Below are positions 23,549-34,274 of a stretch of DNA of 64,000 nt, in pieces. The position numbers and the translations under genes are program-made. The DNA is taken from the NCBI GenBank assembly GCA_030737835.1, contig CM060853.1, positions 558,001 to 622,000 of the forward strand. The letters run 5' to 3'. Each line of letters opens with the position of its first letter. The stretch's first letter is position 1. The stretch is from Acorus gramineus. Taxonomy: Eukaryota; Streptophyta; Magnoliopsida; Acorales; Acoraceae. The notes under the pieces are model-generated. The model worked only from the letters and a program-made list of their open reading frames with translations, made no database searches and was not told the DNA's origin.

Positions 23549-23855
23549 TGTTGTGAATATGGTGGATAACCACCACTTCTCTAACCCATAACCTCCCCCA
23601 CTCTTCAACTCCATAACCTCCCCCACTCTTCTATTCCATAACACTCCCATTATTGCCCCACTATCTCCCCCTCACCTCTATAGACTTGTATCTCTCCACC
23701 TTTGGGATTCCTCTATGCATCCTATAAATAGAGGGATTCTCTCTTGTATTCAATCAACAAATAGTGAATAAGAATCTCTCTCTACTTCTCTTCTATATGC
23801 TTGTGTGCTTTGTTTATATACTCTTATGTATTTATATTCTATTTAGTTTACAACA
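23549..23855 (+). repeat. 3' LTR of the copia element in the hAT
   Basis: A 307-bp repeat matching 17937-18242, preceded by a purine tract and followed by TSD TTTAT. Confidence 0.93.
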
Positions 23856-24043
23856 TTTATGCTGATTTTGATATGTTTTATATTTTTTTATTCCTTTGAT
23901 TATGACTCTTTTGGTTGTTTTGCTAGAAAATCGGGTTGGGTTGGGTTGAGTCCAGTTAGGGTTAAATAATTTGTATTTCAGATTAGATTTTGGTTGATCC
24001 CAACCGGAATTCAACCCGCCCGAGTTGCAGCCCTAACAGATTA

Positions 24044-26474
24044 CCTGAGTCTGTTATATCTAGCATTCCCTTAGGCACCATTTGAATGTGTGATCCAAAT
24101 GTCATCACTTACAAAATACAGTCAGTTTCTCAAAAGCAGTATTTATGCAACTTTTGAAACAACAAAGAATGCAACATTTGTTGAAAATCGTTTAGATCTG
24201 CGTTTATATTTAAACTACATAATCCATAACACACTGACATAGCATCGTTGATCCACTAGCTAGGTCAAATTTTATATCCTGCAAATAATTTTGGCCTAGA
24301 GTTAAACGTGAAATAAAGAGAATTATCAATGGTATTTCTATGAAATTTCCATTTTTTTATATATTTTTAACATAATATTTACTGATATATAAGACATTAT
24401 GACATGGCATACTCAAAAGTGACAACAGAAAAAACTGACTGCATTTTGTCTGATTCATACTTTGCCTTAGGGTCCATTTGTTTCGATGTAAAAGTTCTTG
24501 AAAACTCTAGTTTTCAAGAAAAAAAATAGTTACATAGGGATGGTTGGTAGCTTTAGAAAAAAACGGTTATGGAAAATTATTTCTTTAACCGCTTTTAAAT
24601 CCAGATTTTGGCATCCGCCTTGAGGGGTTCGTACGCTGTTTTTCAGGGATTCAGAACTCCATATATCAGAACTTCTCAAAAGTTTCATTAACCTTCTTTT
24701 TATTTTTAAATTGTAAATAATAATTTTAAATTTTAGAAAATATCATCTAATTAAATGAAATGTATTTTTACATCTTTTAAATATAAAAAAAATTGTTTCT
24801 AAAATATTTAAAAATTTTAGATTTAATTAAATCTTAATAGTTTTTTTATTTATGATAAATATTCAGATTTTAATTAGAGAGATTTTAGGATATATATATA
24901 GAAAAATTTATAAAATGATTTATATCTCATAACTAAAAATAGTTTTTGTAATTAAAAATCAAATTTCAAAGAATTTTAAAATATGTTGGATGTAAATTTA
25001 ATTGATCAAATTTATCTCAGAATATCCTAAAGTAACTATAGGATATCTAAATATCTCATATATTTTCTAGTTTGATCTCACTTTGAAATTTAAATTCAAA
25101 ATTCAAAATTTAAATTTAAATTTAAAATTTGGATTTACATGGTATTTGAACTTTTTTGTGCTAGACATTTTCCATAAGTAAGGTAAACATAGCAAATATC
25201 TTTATTCTGAACAAAATATAAAGCAATACTAATTTTTTAATAAAATTTATCAATGATTTTGATGTGTTTATAGTTATTATATTTATTATTTATAATTTGA
25301 TATTAATGCCTATAGATGAAAAATAAGATTTCACAAATCACATATTTGTAGAACCAAACACTAGAAGACTAATATTTTACGTGAAAACAAACAACTGAAA
25401 TCATTTTCCGTAAAATAATTTCAATACAACCAAATGCTGGAAATGAATTTCATTTTCTAGAAAAACTTTTTCCTTATAAAAGAAAATCCTTAGAAAATCA
25501 AACTACATGAAATCAAACGGACCCTAATTCCGGACGCCTAACAACCCACTTATACTTTCGCACGTGAGACCTCCTTTTTTTTCTTTTTTCTTTTTGTTGT
25601 AAACCAAATCACTTACACTTTCGCACGTGAGACCCTCCCTTGATGAAAGCATAAAAGACATGAGAAAAATGTAAATTAAAGCTTATAGATAAAGATCAAA
25701 TTAGCCAGATGACAGGACGCGGACAGTGAAGAAAACACAGTCCCTTTGTCAGTCCCAAAGCTCTCCCCTATTTTTATATTTTAAATCATGAGAACAATAC
25801 ATTAGACAATGTATTTTTTTTAATATATATATTTTTATAAAAGATAAAATTTATCTTTTAATGAATTAAATAATATCATTTATATATATTGTAAATAATT
25901 AAATAAATGATTTAATTTACTTTTCATTCCGTGGTGGGATGGCCAGCGAGGAACTTCATCTAATGCTATAGCGGATCCAAATAGAAAAACAATGTCTGCT
26001 TTTGAACATGAAAAACAGTGTTCATAGACTAAAAAAATCTTCTATTTTAGAAGCCCTAGAAACAATGCTTCTCTACCACTCCTTTGCTTCCCAAACGCAC
26101 AGTCATCCGTCACCAGAGCCGACCCTGTAAATTGATTTATTTAGCTGAGCCCTAGGTGTCTTTTAAGAGGTGCCCTATACCTATTAAGGTTCCATTTGGG
26201 AGCACCTTCATGAGCGTCCGTGTCGGTTGGACACGGGAGGTGACCTGCGTTGCTAGGAATCGTTGTTTCACGGAGTCGGGGAAACGCGAAAAATGGGCCG
26301 AAAATAGAATACGACAATGATTTTTAGGGTGTTCGACGCATATCCAAAAATGGTGTTTGTCTGAGTGATAGCGTTTGCCGGTGGTTGCATTAAATGCCAA
26401 ACGCCCACAGTTGCCCAACCCCGGAGGCAAACGGAACCTAAAAAAAAAACTAGTTTGTTTGAAGAGTGCTGTTA
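24044..26474. other. Intergenic DNA between the hAT composite and the solo LTR
   Basis: No gene. It contains the TIR element at 24467-25527 and a short duplicated block around CTTTCGCACGTGAGACC (near 25555 and 25617). The 26105-26470 part has mixed sequence without recognisable coding capacity. Confidence 0.55.
24467..25527. mobile_element. MITE-like element with terminal inverted repeats
   Basis: The left end TTAGGGTCCATTTGTTTCGA and the right end, read inward as TTAGGGTCCGTTTGATTTCA, are inverted repeats enclosing about 1.06 kb of AT-rich non-coding DNA. The subterminal regions are also loosely inverted (TTTCTAGAAAA/AAGAAAA blocks). A clear TSD could not be assigned, so the superfamily is open. 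Confidence 0.65.
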
Positions 26475-26479
26475 CAGTC

Positions 26480-29338
26480 TGTCACGCCCGAGGGCGGCCG
26501 TCCCCGGGACGCGGCAAGTGTATATATGATATCAGTAAACAGGAGTTCAATAACATACTCACACAATGACTAAAATGACCACACAGATAAAAGCAGGGCT
26601 GACATAATATATATACACCAAATGCGGAAGCTAAAAAGACTGAATCTGTAATCAAAACATACTACAGACTCGATACATAATCGTATGTACTGTGAGAGCC
26701 AACATGTCCATATTCACCAATACAATCCATACATAATCCAAACTAGGTGCCCAAGCACAGAAATATATACATACAACAAAGAGAAGGATGCTGATGGCCT
26801 CAAAACTCGAGGGACGTGGCGCTACTCCGCTACTGGTGTAGTCGCTCGGGAAGCTCCTCCTTCAAGTCTTCCTCAGTGATCACTGAAAAAAAAATTATGC
26901 GAGGGGTGAGCCACACGCTCAGTGAATAGCACAACCCATGCATACAGTTTATATTAACCACAATTTACAACAAAGAGCCCCAAAGTGGCATAATCAATCA
27001 CAAATCCGGGGGTTCGTCACATCGCCGAAACCCCATACCCTCACCCTCACCCCTCAATAGGTGACAAAGGGTATTGGGACTTAATGGGCTGATAATCATC
27101 CATACACAATCCTGTGGGTCGTCGCATCGCCGGCCCACCATACCCTCACCCTCACCCCTCAATAGGTGACATAGGCTCTTGGGACTGACTAGGCTGTTGG
27201 TCACCCTTGGTCCACCGATAGTTTCTCCTCACTCCGTAGGTCGTTTGGCCACTCCCATGTTCAGCACAGTCCTTCTACCAAATCAGGAGGCGCCTACTGA
27301 TGGGAGCCCCTGCACGGGACAACCTTTCTAACGCTGAGGTAGTCTCTACACGGATCCAACGAAGGGAACAGAATAGCCTATCCATCGCATATGATCCACT
27401 CGGATCCGCTGACAGCACATCTCTACAACTCTAATGTCCTGAATTCTTTCAGAATTCCTCCAGCGCGCATAACCAAGATGCGGGGAATACATAAGATAAT
27501 AATGAGGAAAAGAGACCTTGGGAGGGCAACCTGAGGTCCCGATGTAAGACTTCCCGACAACCAAACAAGGAACACGGAGTACCCTAACCCGGGTCTCAAT
27601 GTTAACCTCGCAAGGCCCCCTTATATTCCCCAAAGCATGCTAATCAATATCACAGTTTGCATTTAAATAAATAAATCAAACTAATAGGACGCATGCATAG
27701 GTCAGGGCTTTCCTAGCATGATAGCGAGGTGGCAGGATGCACGGCTCATGCACATATCCTAAGGGTGCAAGTCCCTAACATACAAGTCTAGGGTGGCATG
27801 CATTCTACACATACATCATGCTTACATGGATTACAATAAAACAGTTAATACTAACTATGTGCCCCAGGGGAGGACGGTACACGCCCAAGTGCATGTAGCG
27901 CCTCCCAAACTGGGTTGGGTTGTCCCACTCACCGGAAGTCGGGTCGACGCGCGACCGTCCGTCGAGATCTGCAAGACAGGGTAACAACTTGGTGAGTAAA
28001 ACCCACAAACACTACAAAAGACTCAAAATACACAAAACCCACAAACAAACACCCAACACTCGGGCAAACGTGCATACGACCCGCACGCACGCTAGCCCGA
28101 GCACCCCGGCAACCACCCGCACGGCCACCCGACCCCCGGGTGCACCGCCGCGCCTTAGCCCGCGCACCCAGCGCACCGCTGGGCCCCTGCCCGCCGCCTG
28201 GACACGCCGCCGAGCCTCCCGGGTGCACCGCGCGCCCTCTGCGCCCCAGCGCAGCCGCCCGCGCGCACCCCGCACGCCTTGCGCTGGCCCGCGAGCACCC
28301 CGCACGCCCCGCGCGCACCACTGCTGCCTCGCCGCACCCCGCGCGCACCACCGCTGCCTCGCCGCGCCCCGCGCGCACCACCGCTGCCTCACAGCGCCCC
28401 ACGCGCACCCTGCACGACGCCCCTCGACCAGCACCCCCCAGCACGCCCACGCCTGCGCCCAGCACACTCGCGCCCAGCGCCCAGCACGTGCGCCCTGCTG
28501 GCCTCCAGCTCCCCCCGAGCGCACGCACGCGCGCACGCCCGCGCGCGCCCAGCCTGCTGCGCTGCCTGTGCTGCTGCCGGTGCTGCCTGCTGCCCGAAAC
28601 AGCAACCCCCATGCCCGAGCACCTCCACCACCCATCCGACGGCCTCCGACCGCCCCAACCACCTCCGACAGCCACTCACAGCCGCCGACCACCACCCAAC
28701 CACAAAACCCCCCTCCTAACATGCATCTAAGCCAAAAAGAAGAGGAAAAAGAGCTTACCAAGGGGGAGGAAGGGATGTCCGGTTGCTCTCCGCGCACCGA
28801 AACGCTTCCCCAACGGTCTCTACCACCAAGACCTACCCCTACCTCCGATTTGGCTCGGATCTGAGGAGAAGAGAGGGCGGATGGGAGGGCTAGGTTGGCC
28901 GGAATCGGGATTTCAAAGCACTGGGGTGTAGATCAGCACTTTCTATGCTTTAGGTTTTTGGGTTTGAGGGCTCTAAGGGGCTCAAATGGAAGAAAAGGAG
29001 AGAGGGGAGAGAGAAAAAGCTTTTGGTAGGGATGATGAGTAGTGGAATCCAAATTTTAGATCTCCTTTATATAGCAAGTCACTTAAAAACCCGGATACGC
29101 CCCCGGAGCTGTGAAATTTTGGAAACGTTACCGGAATTCGATGAAATTTTCATGAGTGGCTTAAAATGGCACCAGGACACATAATATGCAGTTAGATTTT
29201 CAATCGGAGTCCTCTAGCTCAGGACGATAGCTGACAGTCCAAAATTTTAGCGGTTCCGATCGAAAAACGAAAAAACTCAAAAATTGCCAAAATGCTTCAA
29301 TGGTTACCAGCAGGCCAAAAAGTGACACATATATAACA
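26480..29338 (+). mobile_element. Solo LTR, TGTCACGCC family, complete
   Basis: It starts TGTCACGCCC and ends ATATATAACA, and is flanked by the perfect 5-bp TSD CAGTC (26475-26479 and 29339-29343). The length is 2859 bp. No internal retrotransposon region is present, so this is a solo LTR left by recombination between two LTRs. It contains duplicated CCCTCACCCTCACC blocks (27045-27060 and 27135-27160), a GC-rich tract (28080-28620) and TATATAG (29072-29078) about 260 bp before the end, a plausible U3/R boundary. It serves as the reference copy for the family in this window. Confidence 0.93.
28070..28630. repeat. GC-rich low-complexity tract in the solo LTR
   Basis: CGCGCACCCCGCACG-type repeats, including three near-identical units of CACCACCGCTGCCTCGCCGC (28316-28400). 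The long frames across it on both strands are composition artefacts. Confidence 0.85.
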
Positions 29339-29874
29339 CAGTCAATTTTTTCTCAGTTCAAAATACAGTCCTATATACCTTATGAGAAATCCAGTGAAGC
29401 ATATACCTCGTTAGACGTTCTATATACCTCATTAAATATTTTCTTATACTTACTAAGAATGGGTTCATTCAATTTGAAATGGAGAGGTATACACTTTTTA
29501 TCAAAGCATATATTTCATTAGATGATATTTACTATTTTAAAAAAAATAAAAACATATTTGATTTGAGTTTTAGTTCATAAAACAAACTGAGTCCAACATT
29601 TTCCTTGTTTGAATCTTGTACTTATAAAAGATAAATAATATTGTACAATCATTAAAATCAAAACACTTTACATTATATATGTATCTCATAAATAATATAT
29701 TGATTTTTTAATTAAATAAAATTTTAAATCGATAAAGAGAGCTCAACTCATTTAATGGAATGAAAAATTTATAAAAATAAAAAAAATATCTTTACAAGAG
29801 AGGTTGAGTAACGTGTTAAAATTATAACACTCTGGAGGCCTTGAGAGAGAAGAAAACAGGATGGCTTTGAGAAA

Positions 29875-29877
<3 letters not shown>

Positions 29878-29959
<82 letters not shown>
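29878..29959. repeat. (TA)n(GA)n compound microsatellite
   Basis: About 20 TA units run directly into about 20 GA units. Confidence 0.95.
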
Positions 29960-29964
<5 letters not shown>

Positions 29965-30470
29965 AGGGGAGCTAGAGAGAGGTGTATGATGAAAAAGAGA
30001 GTCTTGAAATTGAAATGGATAGTGAGAGAGACATTATGATTATGGTTAGAGATATTTAGGGAAAAGAAATTTTAGACTTAACTTAGGAAATGAGAAAAGC
30101 CAATTCATACTTTAATTTCATTTATTACATGGTTCTTAAAAGTCTTTTTTGGATGAGAGCCCTAGATAATTGTTTCAGTAGACTTTTGTTCAGAGCCCAG
30201 CTCTACCCATCACGGTCCGGAATGGAGCCTTAAACACTCGTTGATGCCCCTATTCAATGTACATAATATAATAATATCAATAAAATCATGTTTTTCAGTG
30301 TTGAAAAAGTTGTGAAAGTGGTGATCAGTCAGTTAAAGGGAAGCAACTTGTTTGAGCTAACGTATGACGATAACACGGTTTCGCTGTAAAATGACTGCCA
30401 AAGATCAGTGGGTAGTGAGTACTCTACATGATGGAAGTGAGATAGAGCATAAGCTGACAATAAGGCCCCA

Positions 30471-31513
30471 CTTGGGTCCGTTTGGTTTCAAGTACTTTAA
30501 AATCCTGTAGAATTTGTTTCACGTGGATTAGAGTTTTTTTTTAAATAAAACTTAGATCTCATGTTTGGTGACATTGAAAATATTTTACCTAAAATAATTC
30601 TGTTCTTTGTTTCTATAAAAATATTTACAATATTTATCAATGTTTAATACCAAAACTATTATTAAAATATGCATATGATAATATCATGATATACATAAAA
30701 AGTCATTTTAAAGTTTCAATTATTTTTTTAAACAATTCCACCATTTTCAAGACTATATATTTTAGTGATAGTTTATAAAATCATTGGATATTAAAGATGC
30801 TGTAAATATCTATTAATCCTTTTTTGATTTGACCAAGTGATTCGGATAATATCAAGAATAAATTCAAATTAAAGATAAAATTTAAATAGTTTTATATATA
30901 TCCTAAAAAATCTTATGAATCAAATCATATCATATTCAAATTTAAACCTAAAATCTTATCAATTTTACTACTACAATTTCATTAAAGTTTACCATGAGAT
31001 CAGGATTACATATTAATATTTAAATTAAATATAAAATTGAAATAGATATTTTAGTTATATCTATAAAGTATTATGAATAAAATCATATTTATAGTTTAAA
31101 TCTTATATATCATAAACAATGTATAAATTTTTTTTACAACAACATCGTGCAAAATTCCAATAAAACATATTGATTTTTTTTATGATGTGGTTTATTTAAA
31201 ATATATTTAAATTGAAGATAAAATTTCAATAAATTTCAATTAAAGCATAAACGATAAAAGAGATAAATTTAAAATAAAAAATAAAAGACATAAAAAAATA
31301 AAAAGATAAAGAACAGATAAGGTAAAAGAGATGATCCTGGAAAACGACGTACTTACTCATTTTTATGTTTCCATTTTTGGGATTTAAGGGCGGTTATAAA
31401 AATGAGTTTCCTTTAGCCGCTCTTTTTTCAAGTTTTCAAACATCCATTCTCTAACTACTTTTATCAAAAACTAGCGCATACTAAGATTTTACCTCAAACC
31501 AAACGGATCCAAG
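30471..31513. mobile_element. MITE-like element with terminal inverted repeats
   Basis: The left end CTTGGGTCCGTTTGGTTTCA and the right end, read inward as CTTGGATCCGTTTGGTTTGA, are inverted repeats around 1.04 kb of AT-rich non-coding DNA. The GGGTCCGTTTG core is shared with the element at 24467-25527, so the two may be distant relatives. No clear TSD was found. Confidence 0.65.
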
Positions 31514-32459
31514 TTTGCGTTGGGGAAGCGTTTGCGCTAGTGAACGCGGTAAAACAAACAAAAAAAAAAAAACCCCGGCTTTCACGTTTCAAGCTTGGTG
31601 ATGTCATTGAATGTGTATTTTTTTTCTCGCTTCCCCTGACGCGGTGACCCTCGACACAATCCCAAATGAGACCTTAATTCTGGAAGCATAAAAAAAAAAT
31701 TTCTTTTTTTTTATTTTTTTGAAAAAATGTAGACTCTTGCTACCAACCAATTTCATTATAAAAATTTCTTTGGGTTAGGGAGGAAGAGATTTTGACAAGC
31801 TGATTGGCTTTTAAAAATGTTGTTTCAACATATTCTCAACCACGGGCAACGCTACATATAATTTGGTAGAGTCAATTGATCCTATCACAATTTAAAAAAA
31901 AAATCAAACTACTATTGTTACCCTTTCAAACCTTGACGACCCAGCCCACCAGTGACCCCATCAACCCACTAGTTGACCCTGCCTAACCCAGATTTTATAT
32001 TTAAAACCCTCAAATTGTAAAAGTTTATATATTGAAAATCATTCATCTATTTTCTTTGATGGTTTATTTTTGCTTAATGTAATTTGTTCTATTTTCAAAA
32101 GAAAATTTACATTTTTTTATAAATATATGATAAGAGTATATTTTTTAAAAATTTTATGAAATTTTTTTTTTAATGACACCATCTATAAAAATTCCTATAG
32201 CTGCCACTGTTCTCGAACCCGATAAAAATTACACTTTGAAAAGTTGATGAACGCGATATTTGGCAAAAGATTAGGGATGTCAATGGAACGGGTTGGGATG
32301 GGTTTTGTGAAACTCAAACCCTCTAACATAATCCCATTCCAAACCCATTATGGGTTTCACTTTCCTGTCCCAACAGGCATGTAAAAAATCCAAATTTAGG
32401 TCAGGTCGGGTAGTACAGGTTTGGAAAGAAAATATTTTAGCATGTTTTCATGTAAAATT

Positions 32460-33259
32460 TAATTTTAACTGAGATCCAGTTCTGGAAGGACGTGTGAGTC
32501 GGTGACTTCCCTTTTTCAGTGCGTTACCCGAGTATTTATAACATAGTGATGCATAAGGAGGGGTTGGTGCTACAGTTTTGGACACCAAGAGCGAAGATGG
32601 GTTATTGGGTGGTTTCCCTGTGCAAGAATCTCGAGGAGTCTGAGTTTGATAGCTACCTGTCCCTTCTAGAGAAGTTGCAGTTAGTGGTGCCTCATCCAGA
32701 GGCTGTAGACTAGGTGGTTTGTGTCCCATCTCCCCGGGAGGGTTTCTTGGTGAAGAGTTGTTATGCGTGATTGTGGAAGGACAAACCTATCGTCACAGTG
32801 ACTGCTTCAAAGCATAAAGAGGTTTGGGTGTGTAAGATCCCTCTCAACGTGAAATCATTCATGTGGACTGTGTACCTTCAAAAAATCCTAACTAGGGTGA
32901 GAATTGCCCATTGGGCGCCGGCGATGGACACTTCTTGCGTGCTTTGCCACGGGGCGGCGAAATCAGTGGATCATTTGCTTGTGCTCTGTCCTATGGCAAA
33001 ACAAGTTTGGAGCTGGTTGTGTGAGGCCACAGACTTGGAGGGTGGCTTCTCCACCCTTGAGGAGTTATGGGAGGCGGGCAAGAAGCTAAAGCAGAGGGGG
33101 GATCATGGAATTCGCATGAAGATTTCCCAAATGCTAATCCCGATGGTCATCTGATCTATTTGGCTTACTAGAAACTAGGTATAATGTTTAAAGGGGGAAC
33201 TCCATATGCAAAAAATATTTGGGAAGCGGCTTTTAGAAAAATTCAGGACTAGGGGAAGG
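32460..33259 (+). mobile_element. LINE (L1-type) ORF2 C-terminal remnant, first part
   Basis: Read in one frame the sequence gives an FWKD...VRYPSIYNI pattern, then PLNVKSFMWTVYLQKILTRV and CVLCHGAAKSVDHLLVLCPM near 32820-33000. This is the zinc-binding reverse-transcriptase (zf-RVT) domain at the C-terminus of plant LINE ORF2, with the C-x2-C and H-x4-C ligands visible. The frame has in-frame stops near 32490, 32713 and 32770 and further stops after 33150, so it is a pseudogene remnant. It is split at 33259/41514 by a solo LTR, and the second part follows after 41513. Confidence 0.82.
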
Positions 33260-34274
33260 TGTAACGACTATGGTTTTCCTAGTTGTTTCTTGATTTTGTG
33301 CATTGGGTCATATTCCTATAAGGTTTTGGAGGACTTATATATCTCCAATTTCAGAAGTTAAGGTATGGTTGGAATCGTTATTCTGTTAGCTTTCCAAAGC
33401 TTTTTACGGATTGTAAATCGGATGAGTATCAATTAAGTTATGGGAAAAAATGTGCCGAGAGGTCGGGCAAAGGAAATAGCGAAGGCTCAAGGGGGATTTG
33501 TCGGTATTGTGACGGATCCTATAGGAGCCGTTGGTTTTTGTGACGGATCCAACAGGAATCGTCGATCTGGAAACGATTTCAAACTTTAATATTTTCAGTT
33601 TTAGAAAGTTTTAATGTGTATTATTGATTGACATATTTGGGATACAGTTAGTTTTGATTTCCCCACGTGTATAAGATTACATATACCCTCTCTCTCTCTC
33701 TCTTTTTCATTGAAAACCCTATAACCCTAAAGCTTTCTTCTTTTTCTCTTGTTTTTGGCACCATTGTTGAGGAGCTCGGGAAGGGGTTCGAATGGAGGGT
33801 TCTTGTTAGTATTATCCTCTGTTTATGAAGGGTTTTGAATGATAATGATTCCCTTTGGGTGTTTTTGTTATATGATTTCATTTTTAGTTTTTTTCCAACA
33901 AAAAGATAGGATTTTCTTCTTGATACTTGAAAGTTTTATATGACTTTGGGTCTTTATGATATAACAATGAAATTATTATGTTTTGTGATGTTTTACAAAG
34001 TTTTAGGTGATGCTTTTAGATCTCACATATTTACTTCGGATTTCATTGATCTCTTAAGTTTTCTTCTTGAGTTTTTCATAGTTTTTATGGATTTAATATG
34101 ATTTTCGGATCCTTATGTTATAACTATGAAATTATGAAGTTTTCAAAGTATTATATAAATATTTCATGACAAAAGAAAGGGGATATGTATATATCATGTC
34201 TAGGGTTGTTTATTAAGAATAGAAAGCATGTTTACAATTATTTAAAGTCTTGTTTTAACTCTTATATGCATAGA

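Larger units (their letters stand above)
17937..23855 (+). mobile_element. Ty1/copia LTR retrotransposon inside the hAT element
   Basis: The LTRs at 17937-18242 and 23549-23855 (~306 bp) begin TGTTGTGAATA and end TTTACAACA. The flanking 5-bp TSD TTTAT is perfect (17932-17936 and 23856-23860). The LTRs differ at about nine substitutions (~3%), mostly C/T; at an assumed 1.3e-8 per site per year this is around one million years. A probable primer-binding site, GTTATCAGCACGAG, follows the 5' LTR, and a polypurine tract (AAGGGGGAG) precedes the 3' LTR. Parts: a repeat-rich leader (18243-19750), protease-like DSATTHTI and pre-integrase (~19760-20340), integrase (~20350-21100), reverse transcriptase with YVDDINLIG near 22290, and RNase H (to 23297). 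The order INT-RT-RNase H defines copia. No gag was recognised. It is broken, with few breaks in the pol part. Confidence 0.93.
17346..24035. mobile_element. Non-autonomous hAT element, split by a copia element
   Basis: The perfect 8-bp direct repeat ACAGATTA flanks this interval (17338-17345 and 24036-24043), the TSD length of hAT transposons. The ends are imperfect inverted repeats: TAGGTTGTAACTTCAGTTGG at the left against TAGGGCTGCAACTCGGGCGG read inward from the right, followed by GGGTTGAAT in both. Subterminal GGGTTGGGTTGG-type repeats occur on both sides (17475-17520 and 23933-23950). Without the copia insertion (17937-23855 plus one TSD copy) the element is about 766 bp and encodes no transposase. 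Confidence 0.85.
29344..32263. other. AT-rich intergenic DNA
   Basis: No gene. It contains a compound (TA)n(GA)n microsatellite (29878-29959) and the TIR element at 30471-31513. The remainder is AT-rich, with poly(A/T) runs and no recognisable coding capacity. Confidence 0.6.

Noticed and set aside
27929-28797. Open frames of 250-310 codons on both strands across the LTR GC-rich tract
   Set aside because: The products are Pro/Ala/Arg/Gly strings from low-complexity GC-rich repeats, open in many frames at once and not conserved between LTR copies.
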